Below are positions 1 through 10,410 of a stretch of 64,000 nucleotides of DNA, in pieces. How positions within the stretch are numbered: the stretch's first letter is position 1; every line of letters starts with the position of its first letter. The stretch comes from Cephalotus follicularis (taxonomy: Eukaryota; Streptophyta; Magnoliopsida; Oxalidales; Cephalotaceae). The notes beneath the pieces are model-generated. The model searched no databases, had not been told where the DNA came from, and saw only the letters and a program-made list of their open reading frames with translations. Where the stretch lies: assembly GCA_001972305.1 (NCBI GenBank), contig BDDD01005258.1, forward strand, positions 1 to 64,000. The letters run 5' to 3'. The position numbers and the translations under genes are program-made.

Positions 1-994
1 ACGTCCACTTTCTCAAGAACCCCTTGAGATTCCACTAGGTACCACTAGCAACCTTTGATTTTCGGCTTACGGGTGCAAATCAAAGCAAACCACCTTACAC
101 TTGATTTTGGGTTCCGGGTGCAAATCAATGAAACACCTTACAAGGGTTCACTCCCCTCTATTCTCACCAAGGGTTTTAACACCCTTTTTACAAAGAAGGA
201 TTTGTAGAGATAATTTGTGTTTACAATAACCTCTCAAAGGTTGGATATGAAAATGATAGCTTAGTTACAAGCTTTGGATATTGATTTGAAAGATGTAGAA
301 TAGCTCTTGTGTTGCTTGGAAGAAGTGTGTATTTTCTTGTTATCTCTTGTTGTGTCACTTGTGTAAAGATACCACATTCTTCCTTATATAGAGATCCTCC
401 AACGGATCTATTTTTAAGCAATCAGACCAAATCCAGTCGGCTGGATTTTCCTTGCAGTCGGCTGGAGAAATGTTGTGCATTTGTAATTATAGCCGTTGAA
501 GAGAGGCAGTCGGCTGGATGGACTGGGAAGTCAACCGGATGCCTTGGCAGTCGACTGATGCTCTGTTCCAGTCGGCTGTCTGAGCTAGAAATTGGATTTC
601 AGAAGCTACTGGTAGAATTATGCACCTCTTGGCAGTCGGCTGGAAAGTCTTGGCAGTCGACTGGATTGTCACGACAGTCGACTGGAGCTCTGAGGCAGTC
701 GGTTGGCTGGAGTGCAAATGCAGGTTCTGGGTTTGTTTGAAGGTCCAGTCGGCTAGTCATCCTTAGGCAGTCGACTACACAACCTCAACAGTCGGCTGGA
801 CATCAATGGCAGTCGACTGGATTGCCTATTTCTGCAATTTTACACCTTTGCATTACTTTCAACATACAATCAAGTGAGTATATGTGTTTGTAACATATCA
901 AAACATGCATACAAGTATTCATTGTTTGTTACTTGTTTGTTAATCATCGAAACATAACCTTTAACACATTTAAAGGGGTGGTAAAAAGACAACA
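1..994 (-). mobile_element. 3' LTR of SIRE-type copia element CA (cut by window edge)
   Basis: Read on the minus strand, the LTR begins TGTTGTC at 994, directly after a polypurine tract of the form AAAAAGGGGGAGAT, the layout typical of SIRE/Maximus copia elements. It runs leftward off the window, so its end and target duplication are not visible. About 175 bp in from its start lies a dense palindrome array (433-820). No coding capacity is seen; short ORFs here are chance. The homologous LTR of C0 (4709-5074) starts the same way but carries a different palindrome. Confidence 0.8.
433..820. repeat. GTCGAC palindrome array, CCAGTCGACTGG flavour
   Basis: About 13 copies of the 12-bp palindrome CCAGTCGACTGG or one-step variants (GTCGGC, GTCGAC, TTGG ends) start at 433, 454, 506, 547, 568, 632, 653, 674, 695, 744, 767, 788 and 809. 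Seven neighbouring starts are exactly 21 bp apart. Larger gaps (41, 52, 64) are near multiples of a helical turn. Bases between copies are not conserved, so this is not an ordinary tandem repeat. Function is unknown; a helically phased protein-binding array is inferred. Confidence 0.9.
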
Positions 995-1011
995 ATCTCC
1001 CCCTTTTTGAT
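995..1011 (-). other. Polypurine tract of CA
   Basis: On the minus strand this reads TCAAAAAGGGGGAGAT immediately before the LTR start TGTTG. This is the plus-strand priming site expected for copia elements and fixes the orientation of CA as minus. Confidence 0.85.
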
Positions 1012-1592
1012 GATTGAAAAAACAAGCCTAATATTGCATGATTTTGACATTTAACTTACTGAAATTAACTCAACTACAGATTATCAAGTCTAAGCATTTG
1101 TCCAAGTGATTTAGCAACCAATCTCCCCCTTTTTGTATGCATAGTTTCAAAAAGACAATATAAAATCAATGTATACCTAAGCAATTTACCAATGCAATAC
1201 TCAATTTTACCAATGTAATACCAATCTATCAATACCAATCTATCAATGCAATACCAATAATCATCTCCCCCTTTTTGTCAAACAACAAAAAGTTCAAAGA
1301 AGCTCCCCCTTAATCACAACACATATTTAAGTTGTTAACAATGTGCTTGAGTATCAAAAATATGTTTTTAGAGAAGGCATACACAAATTCAATATGTGGA
1401 GAGAAAATGAAGTAATGGCAAGCGTAAACTCAATCATTTCATCGACACACTAAAAACTTCGTTACATAAATAACAATGCAAATTCATTACATAAACGTCA
1501 AAGTCATCTTACAATAGAAAATCAAAACACAAATTCTTTAGCAAGTTCATCACACATTACAAAAAGAAAATATGATATGCATAGAATGTTGC
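1012..1592 (-). other. Non-coding 3' region of CA
   Basis: T/C-rich stretch between the ORF at 1593-2690 and the polypurine tract. It contains several extra copies of the CTCCCCCTTTTTG motif (about 1123, 1264, 1302), i.e. repeated polypurine-like tracts on the minus strand, as also seen in C0. No ORF of note. Confidence 0.6.
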
Positions 1593-2690
1593 TCAAGATG
1601 ATCCGGGAGGTGGTTGTTGAGGGAAGGCATTTTGGAACATTTGGATCACTTGGGCCATTTGCGCGTCTTGCGAATCTAGGCGATCATAAATTTGATCCAC
1701 CCTTCCTTGAATGTATTCCATCTTCGCTTGTAGCGACTCCAAGGTTGGCCGACTACTTCCACTTCCGCTTCCTCCAACACTTGGCCTCACTTCGAATCTA
1801 TCTCCGTCATCATCATCTTCTTCTTCTTCCCCGACATCTCTCTCAACATCTACAACCGGTTCTCTCACCGGTGCTCTTCCTGCAGCTTGTATCTTCACCC
1901 ATAGACCATCCTCAAACTTGATATTACAATTCCTTAAACCGGCTTTATTGATCAATTGTTTGGATTTTGGTTTGATATTGTGTTCATCGTTAAGGTCAAT
2001 GTCTAGGGCGGCTAAAATCCTACTTAGAAGCATAGGATACGGGAGGTGATGGGGTCTAGATAAAATATGGTTAACAATAAGGTATGGGAGATTGACAAGG
2101 GTCCCATTCTTTATGCAAGCTACTAATTTTAGGTCTCGCTCGGATGGGAGGGTATGCGAGCCTTCTCTTGGCAACAAAGTGTTGGTAACTAGCAATAAAA
2201 GAATACGAGTTGCTATGGGCAAATGGCTACTAGTGACGGTCATAATAGGGTTGACATTAGACCGTTCTAAGAAAATTTCAAATGCATCGGATTTTTCGAT
2301 ATCATTAAAGTGTGTGATACCGGTGCATGGAATTCCTAGGATTTCACCTATGAATTCAGGGGTTATTTCAACAGCAACCCCAAGAACAAAAGATTTAGCA
2401 ACACAATTGGAGGATTTCTCAAGGTTAGCATAAAAAAGTTTCACTAACCTAGGGTAAATTGGGTGAGATGAACACAAATAATCAAACCATCCTAATTGTT
2501 CAAGCCATGGTCTAATGGAAGCAATATTGGAAGTTAAAATCTCCATATCTAACCATTTCTCATGATGTAATTTGACTGAAATTAAAGTAAAGTTATACCT
2601 ATCCTCATTTTCCTTGGAGAGAAATAAGTCACCATCATAGTTTGAGCTTCCTTGCTTGGTTCCCGCACTCTTTCTCTTTCTTGATGCCAT
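1593..2690 (-). CDS. Putative plant transposon protein (Transposase_32-like), 365 aa
   Basis: Intact ORF, the only long undamaged one in the window. The N-terminus is basic (MASRKRKSAGTK). Residues about 45-230 resemble the domain catalogued as putative plant transposon protein (PF20167, from memory): WFDYL, HPIYPRLVKLFYANL, a GEILGIP-like motif and a later LPYLIVNHIL helix. Next comes an acidic stretch (EEEEDDDDGD, about 290) and a C-terminal coiled coil (about 315-350: LESLQAKMEYIQGRVDQIYD) ending in a PQQPPPGSS tail. Function is unknown; such proteins are usually found in plant retroelements. It sits between a gag remnant and the polypurine tract of CA, where pol would be expected. A TATA box lies about 90 bp upstream, and the 5' leader is CT-rich like a plant mRNA leader. 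Start chosen as the first ATG; its context is weak at -3 but has G at +4. Confidence 0.75.
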   Translation of the reverse strand: MASRKRKSAGTKQGSSNYDGDLFLSKENEDRYNFTLISVKLHHEKWLDMEILTSNIASIRPWLEQLGWFDYLCSSHPIYPRLVKLFYANLEKSSNCVAKSFVLGVAVEITPEFIGEILGIPCTGITHFNDIEKSDAFEIFLERSNVNPIMTVTSSHLPIATRILLLLVTNTLLPREGSHTLPSERDLKLVACIKNGTLVNLPYLIVNHILSRPHHLPYPMLLSRILAALDIDLNDEHNIKPKSKQLINKAGLRNCNIKFEDGLWVKIQAAGRAPVREPVVDVERDVGEEEEDDDDGDRFEVRPSVGGSGSGSSRPTLESLQAKMEYIQGRVDQIYDRLDSQDAQMAQVIQMFQNAFPQQPPPGSS

Positions 2691-2779
2691 AGATGATAGA
2701 GGGACGAATTTTGGCGATTTTTAGGGTTTTGGTAGAGTTTTGGGGAGAGAGATAGTGAGAGAGGGAAAAGAAATCGCGT

Positions 2780-2786
2780 TTTTATA
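2780..2786 (-). promoter_or_regulatory. Likely TATA box of the 1593-2690 ORF
   Basis: On the minus strand TATAAAA lies 90 bp before the ATG, followed by a pyrimidine-rich leader (CTCTCACTATCTCTCTCC) typical of plant 5' UTRs. Three to four GTCGAC palindromes lie directly upstream (2805-2877). This suggests the ORF has its own promoter. Confidence 0.55.
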
Positions 2787-2804
2787 AAACTGATATGTGT
2801 AAAA

Positions 2805-2877
2805 ACAGTCGACTGGTGTCATTGGACAGTCGACTGGATCACAGACAGTCGACTGGACCAGGATACCAGTCGGCTGG
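2805..2877. repeat. GTCGAC palindrome array upstream of the ORF promoter
   Basis: Four copies (ACAGTCGACTGG at 2805, 2826, 2845; CCAGTCGGCTGG at 2866), spaced 21, 19 and 21 bp. The same flavour as the CA LTR array but internal to the element and about 20-90 bp upstream of the TATA box, in enhancer position. Confidence 0.85.
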
Positions 2878-2887
2878 AATCTGCAGA

Positions 2888-3156
2888 AGTTAAAATTGAA
2901 AGATTTGAGTCTTTTCTTTGATACGAAGAAATCATAGTCAGCTATTATTAATTAATAGTGACTTAGATTTTTGAGCATTTTGATATGAATGAGTTGAAAA
3001 CTCAATGTTTGATGCAAGACATGATAAAAGAAAAATTATGCATCCAATCATATAATTGCATTCAAAAATCATAGCACATACACACATACCAATTTATTAT
3101 GACATGTACAAAACCAAAAAAAAAAAACACTTACTACACATGTGCTCACTGGTCAT
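2888..3156. other. AT-rich spacer of CA
   Basis: No ORF. Contains an A-run at about 3116-3127. Lies where protease, integrase and RT would be expected in a full SIRE-type element, so it may mark the pol deletion. Confidence 0.5.
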
Positions 3157-3410
3157 ATTTATATCTTGATGTTCCATAGTACCATTTCCTTTGAGCACAC
3201 CTACAAAGTAAGAAATTTAAAATTTTGGTACCCAAATAAATTTGGGTCCTTGAGCGTTAGTCACAAAAGTTCCTTTCGGAAACCCAAATTTTCTTAATTT
3301 TACCATAACTACGATTATTTCTATATATGCAAGAAGTAGATATATGTCCGAGTCTACCACAATAATTACAAGACATTTTAGGCTCACTTTTCTTGACAAA
3401 GAAATTTTGA
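3157..3410 (-). pseudogene. Gag C-terminus and start of protease, SIRE-type copia (CA)
   Basis: Minus-strand fragment matching the end of the C0 gag: a decayed zinc-knuckle region, then GFPKGTFVTNAQGPKFIWVPKF, the gag-protease junction typical of SIRE/Maximus elements. A stop follows. After it, in another frame, CAQRKWYYGTSR can be read, resembling the protease start but without the catalytic Asp. Upstream gag is lost: homology stops at about 3410 where gypsy LTR S11 begins, so this is a deletion or insertion junction. The remainder of pol is absent. Confidence 0.75.
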
Positions 3411-4708
3411 ATTGTTACTGATTGTTATTGTTATTGAATTGTATATGCTACCACCATCTAGTATATACTGTTTGATGTTATTTAACATCACTACTACTGG
3501 TATTTCAATGATCGAACGAATTATGTACTATATGTATAATGCATGGTTTTAAACACCATTTTCAAGTGAGAATTCTTATTGCAAGAATTATTGATTTATG
3601 AAAGTGTTACCAAATGTGCTACTGTCATATTATTATAAACTGTTTTGGTGTCGTTTATCACCACCATCGCTTGTATTTCAATGATTTAAACCAACTTTGG
3701 ACTATGCATCCAAATTATGAAATCAAACTGTCATTTTCAAGTGAATGATTACTGCCAAATAAACTACTGATTTTTCCTCCTATATGAGAGATACCTACTG
3801 TTTTGTTTCCCAAATTGGAAACCACTATTTAAGTGATGTCGTTTTCCTCCAAAGAGAGGTACGATAAGTGAAGTGTTATAGTTTCTAAAGAAAACTACTT
3901 TTTATTGCATATTGATAATATATGTAATATTATTCTTGAATTGATTGTATTTCTTGTGTATGAGTGTCGTGGTTGTGATGGAGGTTATCATTGACTACGG
4001 GTTTGTGATTCTGAGTGCCAGGAGTTGGCCAGACATCACCCAAGTGTGTTTGCAAGTGTTAAACTACCCGCTAAACGCCGGTAGTAAGTGTTACCTAGTC
4101 TGTCATTCTCGGAGCGCAGGGTGATAGATAGGTGGTGCACAGTTAGTGCTAGGAGTTAGCGACTGTGTCACCCAGTGAGTGTGAATTGATTGTACCCTTG
4201 TGCGGTATTCTTACATATGGATTGTTTATGGCCACTTGGCATGACTGCTTATATATTGGCTCATTTAAATGTTATCTTGATATAAACTATCATACATATT
4301 GCTTTCATATATTCTTTATCATACATTATCATTCTACTTAGCCAAGTGAGGACAACGGCTAACCCCTACAATTTCAGATTAAGCAAGGATATTGGAGATT
4401 GCCGCTGAAGCTAGGAGAGCTTCTTCTTGTTATTTAAGGTTGATTATTATGATGTTGTATTGTAAATTTGAGATTGAACGGTTCATACCTCGTTGTGTTG
4501 TATTTTCCTTATATATGGATATTGTGGTTTTACCGCACGTTGTATGGGATGCGTGCGGACGGTTTATATATTCCGGCTTATCGAATGCTTCCGCAATTTT
4601 TTTTGATTATGAGTATTAATTGAAATGCTAGAATTATTTATGCTTAAATTCTGATATCACCACATATGCTGGTCCATTGTACGTGAATTGAAATAACGGG
4701 GTGTGACA
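3411..4708 (+). mobile_element. S11: 5'-truncated gypsy LTR
   Basis: Ends in AACGGGGTGTGACA at 4708, the same terminus as the Del/Tekay LTRs at 11437, 31235, 40383 and 56370. It shares the inner block with tracts like GTGCCAGGAGTTGGC near 4016 and the CCTAC-TTAGCC-AGTGAGGACAA block near 4340. The first half, which would hold the TGTAATAACC start and palindrome arrays, is missing, so no target duplication can be tested. The block GTGCCAGGAGTTGG / GTGCTAGGAGTTAG (4016-4170) is an internal duplication. An ORF at 4392-4619 is chance. Confidence 0.7.
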
Positions 4709-5074
4709 GGTATTGCCTTAAGCGTCGGCGCTTAGGTTATCGTTAGGAGTTAAATTTGAATTTTCTCGATTTGTCTGTTGGAGCTTTGATCTTGGAGTCG
4801 ACCGTTCGCATAAAGCGCTGAGGCTTTAATCTTAAGCATCGCCGCTTTGAGTACTTCAACTAATTTTGCGCTCCACTGGTTTTAACGGCAGACTTGCGCT
4901 TCTCAGGCGTCGACTTTTTGGCATAAAGCGCTGACGCTTTGATTGTGACCGTCGGCGCTTTGCTCTGTTTCTGCACTTCTTAATTTTGTTTATTTCTTTT
5001 CTTGCACAGAAAGTAGCAAAGTTAAATGCAAATTTGTAATCATTAAAACTTAGGATTAAGACTAAAAGTCAACA
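4709..5074 (-). mobile_element. Partial 3' LTR of SIRE-type copia element C0
   Basis: Minus-strand LTR starting TGTTGACTT at 5074 after its polypurine tract. Only the first 366 bp remain; S11 abuts at 4708/4709. Its first 100 bp resemble the CA LTR, but the palindromes that follow are of the AAGCGTCGACGCTT flavour instead of CAGTCGACTG. Confidence 0.75.
4720..4963. repeat. GTCGAC palindrome array, AAGCGTCGACGCTT flavour
   Basis: Copies at about 4720 (AAGCGTCGGCGCTT), 4813, 4834, 4926 and 4947, plus weaker ones near 4796 and 4905. The pairs 4813/4834 and 4926/4947 are 21 bp apart. It occupies the same distance from the LTR start as the CAGTCGACTG array of element CA. Confidence 0.85.
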
Positions 5075-5091
5075 ATCTCCCCCTTTTTGAT
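5075..5091 (-). other. Polypurine tract of C0
   Basis: Minus-strand TCAAAAAGGGGGAGAT directly before LTR start TGTTGAC. Confirms minus orientation of C0. Confidence 0.85.
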
Positions 5092-5698
5092 GATTACAAA
5101 AATTTGCTACATTAAGGAAAAATTTATACCAATTGAAGACAAAAAAGATGTTTTCTTTAGATACTAAGACAAAGATTTTCTTTAGATGCCAACATAAAAA
5201 CTTTAGATAAACTCCCCCTTAATATGTAATCTAATTTTCATTTTTCTCAAAAAATAGAGATTTATGCAAATAATCTTATCTTTATAAAAACTTGTCTTTA
5301 ACACATTAACACATTTTTCATTAATAGCACATTTCATATCTTTCTCCCCCTAAGCATAGGCTATAAATTTTTCTTTAAGCATTGAGCATTCTCCCCCTTT
5401 TTGTTAGCATCAAAAAGATAATGTCAAAGGATTGATACCAATTAAATAATTTTAAAGGGATACCAACTGAGAATAAAAGAATACCAATTAAAATAATCAA
5501 TTTGAAATTTAAAATATCACTATCATCATAAAAAAAATTTGAGAGATACCAATTGTTGGGTAAGATTGATAAAAGATTAAGAGAAGCAATATTATTATCA
5601 ACATTATATCAATACCTCCCCCTCAACTAAGGCTTTCTCCCCAAGTTATGTACTTGAACATATTGAACTTGACTTCAAGTACACCTACAAAACAAAGT
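5092..5698 (-). other. Non-coding 3' region of C0; pol absent
   Basis: Only about 600 bp separate the end of gag from the polypurine tract, so protease, integrase, RT and RNase H are all missing. The stretch is AT-rich with repeated CTCCCCCTTTTTG-like tracts (about 5214, 5345, 5391, 5619). No ORF of note. Confidence 0.65.
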
Positions 5699-6949
5699 TT
5701 AAGCTTTTGGTACCCATTTGAACTTGGGTCCTTTCAAGTTAGTCACAAGAGTTCCTTTAGGAACCCAAATCTTTCTAGTTTTGCCAAAACAAAGATTAGT
5801 TCTAAAAATGCAAGAAGTAGATATATATCCTAATCTACCACAATAATTGCAAATAATTTTAGGCTCAACTTTCTTAACAAAGAAATTGTTAAAGTGTTTG
5901 ACATTTTTCATTTGTTCATAGCCGAGACTGGCTTTGTCAAACACACACCTTTGAAGACCTAAAAGATTATCCAATTTAGCACTACTATTTGAAAAAATAG
6001 AAACAGACTTCTTCAAAGCATCAATCTCAATTTTTAGCTTTTCATTTTCTTCCATAAAATCAATTGACAATTTTGAAGAAACATTTAAAATGTCAATCTC
6101 ATTCATATAAAAACTATTCTTACTTTGAAGAGAGTCAATTTCATTTATATGTTTGCTATTCTCATTCTTTAGATTTTCAATTTCTTTAGACATAGACATA
6201 GCATTTTTCTTTAGAGATTTATTTTTCAAGCAAACATTCTCATATTCATTAAACAAATTCTCATATGCATTTTGTAATTCTTCGAATGTAAAATTTACCT
6301 CATTTTCGCTTTCATCTCCACTTGTATCTTCTTCCATAGCCATGAGAGCAAAATTTACAACTTCTTCATCACTACCACTTTCATCGGAGCTTGAGAGATC
6401 ACTATCATCCCATGTTGCTACCATTGCTTTCTTCTTCTTGGAATGCTCTTTGATGAATTTTTCTTTCTTCTTGAGATTTGGGCATTCGTTTTTGAAGTGG
6501 CCCAGCTTTTTGCATTCATAGCAAGTTGGCTCTTCCTTCTTGCTTGATTCTACATTGTGAGAGAACTTCTTTAAAGCCTTCTTGCCCTTTTGGCTTTTGA
6601 GAAACTTCTTGAATTAAGAAGTTATAAGTGCCACATCTCCATCTTCATCACTTTCGCTTTCTTCCCTTGAGGCTTTTAAGGCAATTGACTTCTTCTTCTT
6701 GACTTCCACATTCTCATGATTCTTCATTGTTGTCTCATGTGTCATCAAGGAACCTAGAAGTTGTTCGAGTGGGAGAATGGAGAGATCTTTAGCCTCCTCT
6801 ATGGTCGTCACCTTAGGCGTCCAACTCTTTGGCAAGCACCTTAAGATTTTCCTTACAAGTTCTTGGTTAGAATATGATTTGCCAAGATTTTTAAGAGAAT
6901 TAATAATGGTAGTAAAGCGAGTAAACATATCACTAATACTAGGTAACAA
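5699..6949 (-). pseudogene. Gag of SIRE-type copia element C0
   Basis: One minus-strand reading frame broken by a single TAA at 6614-6616. In order: the C-terminal part of a UBN2-type gag domain (MFTRFTTIINSLKNLGK, LPKSWTPKVTTIEEAKDL), a basic/acidic linker, an intact CCHC knuckle (CYECKKLGHFKNEC, 6482-6523), an acidic segment, a long coiled coil (about 6050-6290), a knuckle-like motif with Tyr in place of His (CNYCGRLGYISTSC, 5810-5851), and the gag-protease junction GPKFKWVPKA followed by a stop. The gag N-terminus is missing because LTR S9 abuts at about 6943. Gag packages element RNA into particles. With no pol downstream this was a gag-only, non-autonomous copy. Confidence 0.8.
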
Positions 6950-7596
6950 TCAGGATCTGCATTGCAGATAAGTGTGGTGGAAGCTCTAGCCAACTCCTGG
7001 CACATAGGACCACCCCGTAGCCAGTGATGTTTCCTATCACTCGACTAACGACAATAACATAGACAAACAATTCAATCAATTCAATAGCAATATCACATAT
7101 ATCTATAATATGCAATATAATAGTTGTTTTCTTTTAGAAACATTTAACATTCAGTAACCGTACCTCTCATTGGAGGAAACGGTATTCAATACAGTAGTTG
7201 TGCCTCTCAATGGAGGAAAATTAGTAAATCATTAGATAATAAGTTTTCATTTGAAAACAATAAGAAGAAAATCCATATTTGTGCTTATAGCAATAGTTGG
7301 TTCAATCATTAATATTAAGTGTAACAATAGTATTTAAGAACACTTAATAGCTATACAGTATGTATAACAGCATCATTAAATAGTAGCGGAACAATCACAA
7401 TTCAAGGGTTCAACAAGATGTTAGCCTACCCTAGTCATTCTTGCACAACTCTTACAAGGAGTGCATACGTTGTTTACTTTCTGTAATATAACTACCTAAG
7501 GCCAGGATTGATTGTTTCAATCATCTCATGTGGAAGCCAGGGTAATTACACACAATTTAAAGCCTAACAGTAGCTAATATCAATAATCTGTCACTT

Positions 7597-7713
7597 AACA
7601 ATCGGTTGTTCATAAGAATAGCCGGCTATTTTCATTAGGCAGTCGACTGTTTGTCCTTAACAGTCGACTGTTTACATTGAGCAGTCGACTGTTAAGTTAA
7701 ACAGTCGACTATT
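7597..7713. repeat. GTCGAC palindrome array in S9 (distal position)
   Basis: Six copies of AACAGTCGACTGTT or variants; the shared C of the core lies at 7599, 7619, 7640, 7661, 7682 and 7702, giving steps of 20, 21, 21, 21, 20 bp. Spacer sequences differ. Confidence 0.9.
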
Positions 7714-8599
7714 TTTGTCCAGAAACGTCAGGCAGCAATTTCATAAAAACAGGGTATGCATGTACAACTTCCAAATCCAACTGAAATAATAACATGCAAT
7801 CATATAGAAATTATCCATACATGCTATACATATCATATCTTCTAAAACATGTCAATACCCCTACCTCAATCGCTATCCCAGAATCAAATTGGATTGATTC
7901 TTCTCTTTGAATTCCCAGTTCACTCAACACCAACAATCCAGAAGTTTAATGCTATAGGTGCATGTTAACAGGTATATGCAACGAAAATCAGTAACCGAAT
8001 ATGGTTGACTAACTACCATTTCAACACTTAAATTAAACCAGTAACTTACCAGGGATTCCTAAGCCTCAAACTTTCTTTTGAGTTCCAACCTTATATCCAC
8101 TCAACTCCAATTCCAGCAATTAACTATATGTGTGTTAACAGAAGATATATATAGTACACAATCAGTACATATATACCTATTGAACGATTATAACACATTT
8201 GAAATCATACAGAAGCTTACCTCTCAAATTCAAGCTTCTAACTCCACTTGGAACCCCAACTAACATGCACAATCAATACAGTGGTTGAACTCTTCTCTCC
8301 AAACGATTACTAACCTCTTTGAACACTCATGCAACACTGATATATAGAACTCGTGGTTCCAGTGACCAATTCTAGTCATAACTCAAGTCTCCCACTCATC
8401 TTCTCTCTCTCACATGCACCTCTTCTCACTCTTTTCTCTTCTGTTTTGCAGGTTGTAGGTCTGCAGATGGAATAGAGCACATGCAAGACACCACCCTTGC
8501 ATGTTGCAAACCTGGTGGCACGCAACTATCAAGCAAGACACGTTTAGGATGCTACTGCTCTGTTTTACAAGCCATGAAAGGACACCTGTCTGTGCCAGA

Positions 8600-8681
8600 C
8601 CAGTCGAATGTTGCCCTGTGACAGTCGACTGTCACTCCTCGAATCAAAACAGTCGGCTGTTACCCTGTGACAGTCGGCTGT
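8600..8681. repeat. GTCGAC palindrome array in S9 (proximal position)
   Basis: Four copies (8601, 8622, 8650, 8671), steps 21, 28, 21. Mix of GTCGAC and GTCGGC cores. Confidence 0.85.
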
Positions 8682-8855
8682 TTGAGGCTGGTTTTGGTTT
8701 GTTAAGTGTATTTCACCACATTTGCATTTCAGATCAAACCCAACAATTCAATAACCCTAATTTATGTAGTAATTGAACATTTCTAAATTCAATATAATGC
8801 ATATTTTATTCATCAAGAGTACAATATACACGAATTGTAAATTGCGGTTATTACA

Positions 8856-9258
8856 TCGGCTATTGGTGGAACAGTATGAAGCGAGAGATTGCTGAGTTTA
8901 TAGCAAGATGCCTAACTTGCAAAGTTTAAGGTAGAACATAAAAGTCCAGCGAGTTTGCTTCAACCCTTATTCATTCCCGAGTGGAACTGGAACACTTGAC
9001 GATGGATTTTGTCTTCAAATTACCTTTGACCCATAGCAAGCATGATGCTATTTGGGTTATGGTCGATCAACTTACGAGGTCGGCCAATTTCATACATATA
9101 TGGAAGACCTACTCAATGGATAGATAGTCTCAGTTGTATGTGAAAGGGATAATCAAGACTCATGGAGCTCCTGTTAGCATTGTTTGGAACAAAGATATTG
9201 GTTTAAATTCTAGTTTATGGAAGAAGCTGCAAACCGTTATGGGTACGCAGTTGAGTTT
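8856..9258 (+). pseudogene. G0 chromovirus integrase, first part
   Basis: Translates with stops to an integrase segment: the end of the HHCC zinc-binding domain (SMKREIAEFIARCLTCK), the first catalytic Asp region (LEHLTMDFV) and a degraded second region (VSIVWNKDIG). It breaks off at TQLSF and resumes at STAFHPKKDG at 56376, so the 47-kb block between was inserted into this gene. RT, RNase H, protease and gag of G0 are not in the window; LTR S9 abuts on the left. The integrase cuts target DNA and joins element ends. Confidence 0.8.
9254..9258. other. Target-site duplication AGTTT, left copy
   Basis: AGTTT before the LTR start at 9259 is repeated at 56371-56375 after the last LTR. It brackets the whole 47-kb triple-LTR block and shows that it derives from one integration event into the G0 integrase. 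Confidence 0.85.
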
Positions 9259-9471
9259 TGTAATAACCGCAATTTTAAAATTTGATGTATATTGTACAAT
9301 TAATTAATAAAATATACATTGAATTAAAATGTAATGCTTAATTACCCTTTTGATTGAGCTAATTGTTACTATTGGTTTGTATTGATGGTTTAATTGCATG
9401 GCATTTGGACTGAATTGAACTAATTTGAAAGTTGGTTGAATAAAGTTATGAAATCAGGAATTTTGACGCTT

Positions 9472-9553
9472 GACAGTCGATTGTCGCAGAGAAACAGTTG
9501 ACTGGTCAACTCGTAAAGGGACAGTCGACTGTTTGAGGGAAACAGTCGACTGG
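9472..9553. repeat. GTCGAC palindrome array, 5' LTR proximal
   Basis: Cores at 9474, 9495, 9522 and 9543 (steps 21, 27, 21), with an extra GGTCAAC half-site near 9504. The same 21-27-21 pattern recurs in the 3' LTR at 54093-54171. Confidence 0.85.
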
Positions 9554-10273
9554 GAGAGCACAGACAGGTGTCTGTGCATGGCAATTGAAAACAGAGCAAG
9601 GCGTGAATCATTGGACAGGTGTTAGGCAACAAATGAACATGACACAAACGTGTCACCAACTGCTCAAAATGGACGACTTAGTGTCTTTTGTGTGTCCTGA
9701 GCTCTGTAAACTGTAAAGAAGAAACAAAACAGTGAGTTAGAGAGAAGGAAGAAAATGTTGAAACTTTGAGTTAGTGGAATCAGAGGAAATTCAGAAATGA
9801 ATTCCTTTATAACAGCTATTGCATGAGTGAATTAAGAGTTTTAGAATGTTTGAAAGAAAGGAAACCATCTGTTACTGTGAGCATACTGGAATTGGAGTCA
9901 AAGTTGAGTTTGGAAGCTTAAGGTTCGATTGGTAAGCTACTGGTTTAAATTCAGTTGCTGATTATGGTTAAACAGTTATGTATAGCTACTGATTTAGTAT
10001 GCATACCTACTGTTAACATGCACATATAGTTAAATTCTAGAGACTGTTGAAGTTGATTGGAATTGGTGGAGTATTGAAACTAAAAGAGAAGAATCACTCA
10101 ATTGATTCTGGGATAGCGAATTGAGGTAGGATTTATAATATGATTTTGAAAAAATAGCATGCATATCGTGTTGAGATGGTTTGTGTTTGATTGCATGTTG
10201 AATTGGAGTGAATTGAAATATGATAAGCATGCTCTGTTTTACTGTTTTCTTCTGGAAACTGATATTCTGGGGA

Positions 10274-10410
10274 AACATCCGACTGTTCATGATAACAGTC
10301 GACTACTCAATGTATAAAGCAGACTGTTCAGGATTAACAGTCGACTAATTGTTAGGGGCAGTTGACTGTGCAAGGAAATAGCCGAAGTATAATAGAAACA
10401 GTCGACTGTT
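10274..10410. repeat. GTCGAC palindrome array, 5' LTR distal
   Basis: About seven copies, several degraded, with cores at 10276, 10296, 10320, 10338, 10359, 10379 and 10399; steps mostly 20-21 bp. Confidence 0.8.

Larger units (their letters stand above)
6944..8855 (-). mobile_element. S9: truncated Del/Tekay LTR, minus strand
   Basis: On the minus strand it starts TGTAATAACCGCAATTTACA at 8855, the same start as the LTRs at 9259 and 53879, and matches them to roughly position 1900 (the GTGCCAGGAGTTGGC block at about 6990). The last several hundred bp, including GGGGTGTGACA, are missing where it meets C0 gag at 6937-6947. It interrupts the old element G0 at 8856. Two palindrome arrays lie at the two positions typical of this family. 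ORFs at 8078 and 8501 are chance. Confidence 0.75.

Noticed and set aside
433..820. CRISPR-like array of short repeats with regular spacing
   Set aside because: Repeats are 12-bp palindromes with about 9-bp spacers, in plant LTRs; no cas genes, and repeat and spacer sizes do not fit CRISPR.
5699..6424. A free-standing coiled-coil host protein
   Set aside because: Same frame as the gag domain upstream, with a CCHC knuckle and the WVPK gag-protease junction; it is gag.
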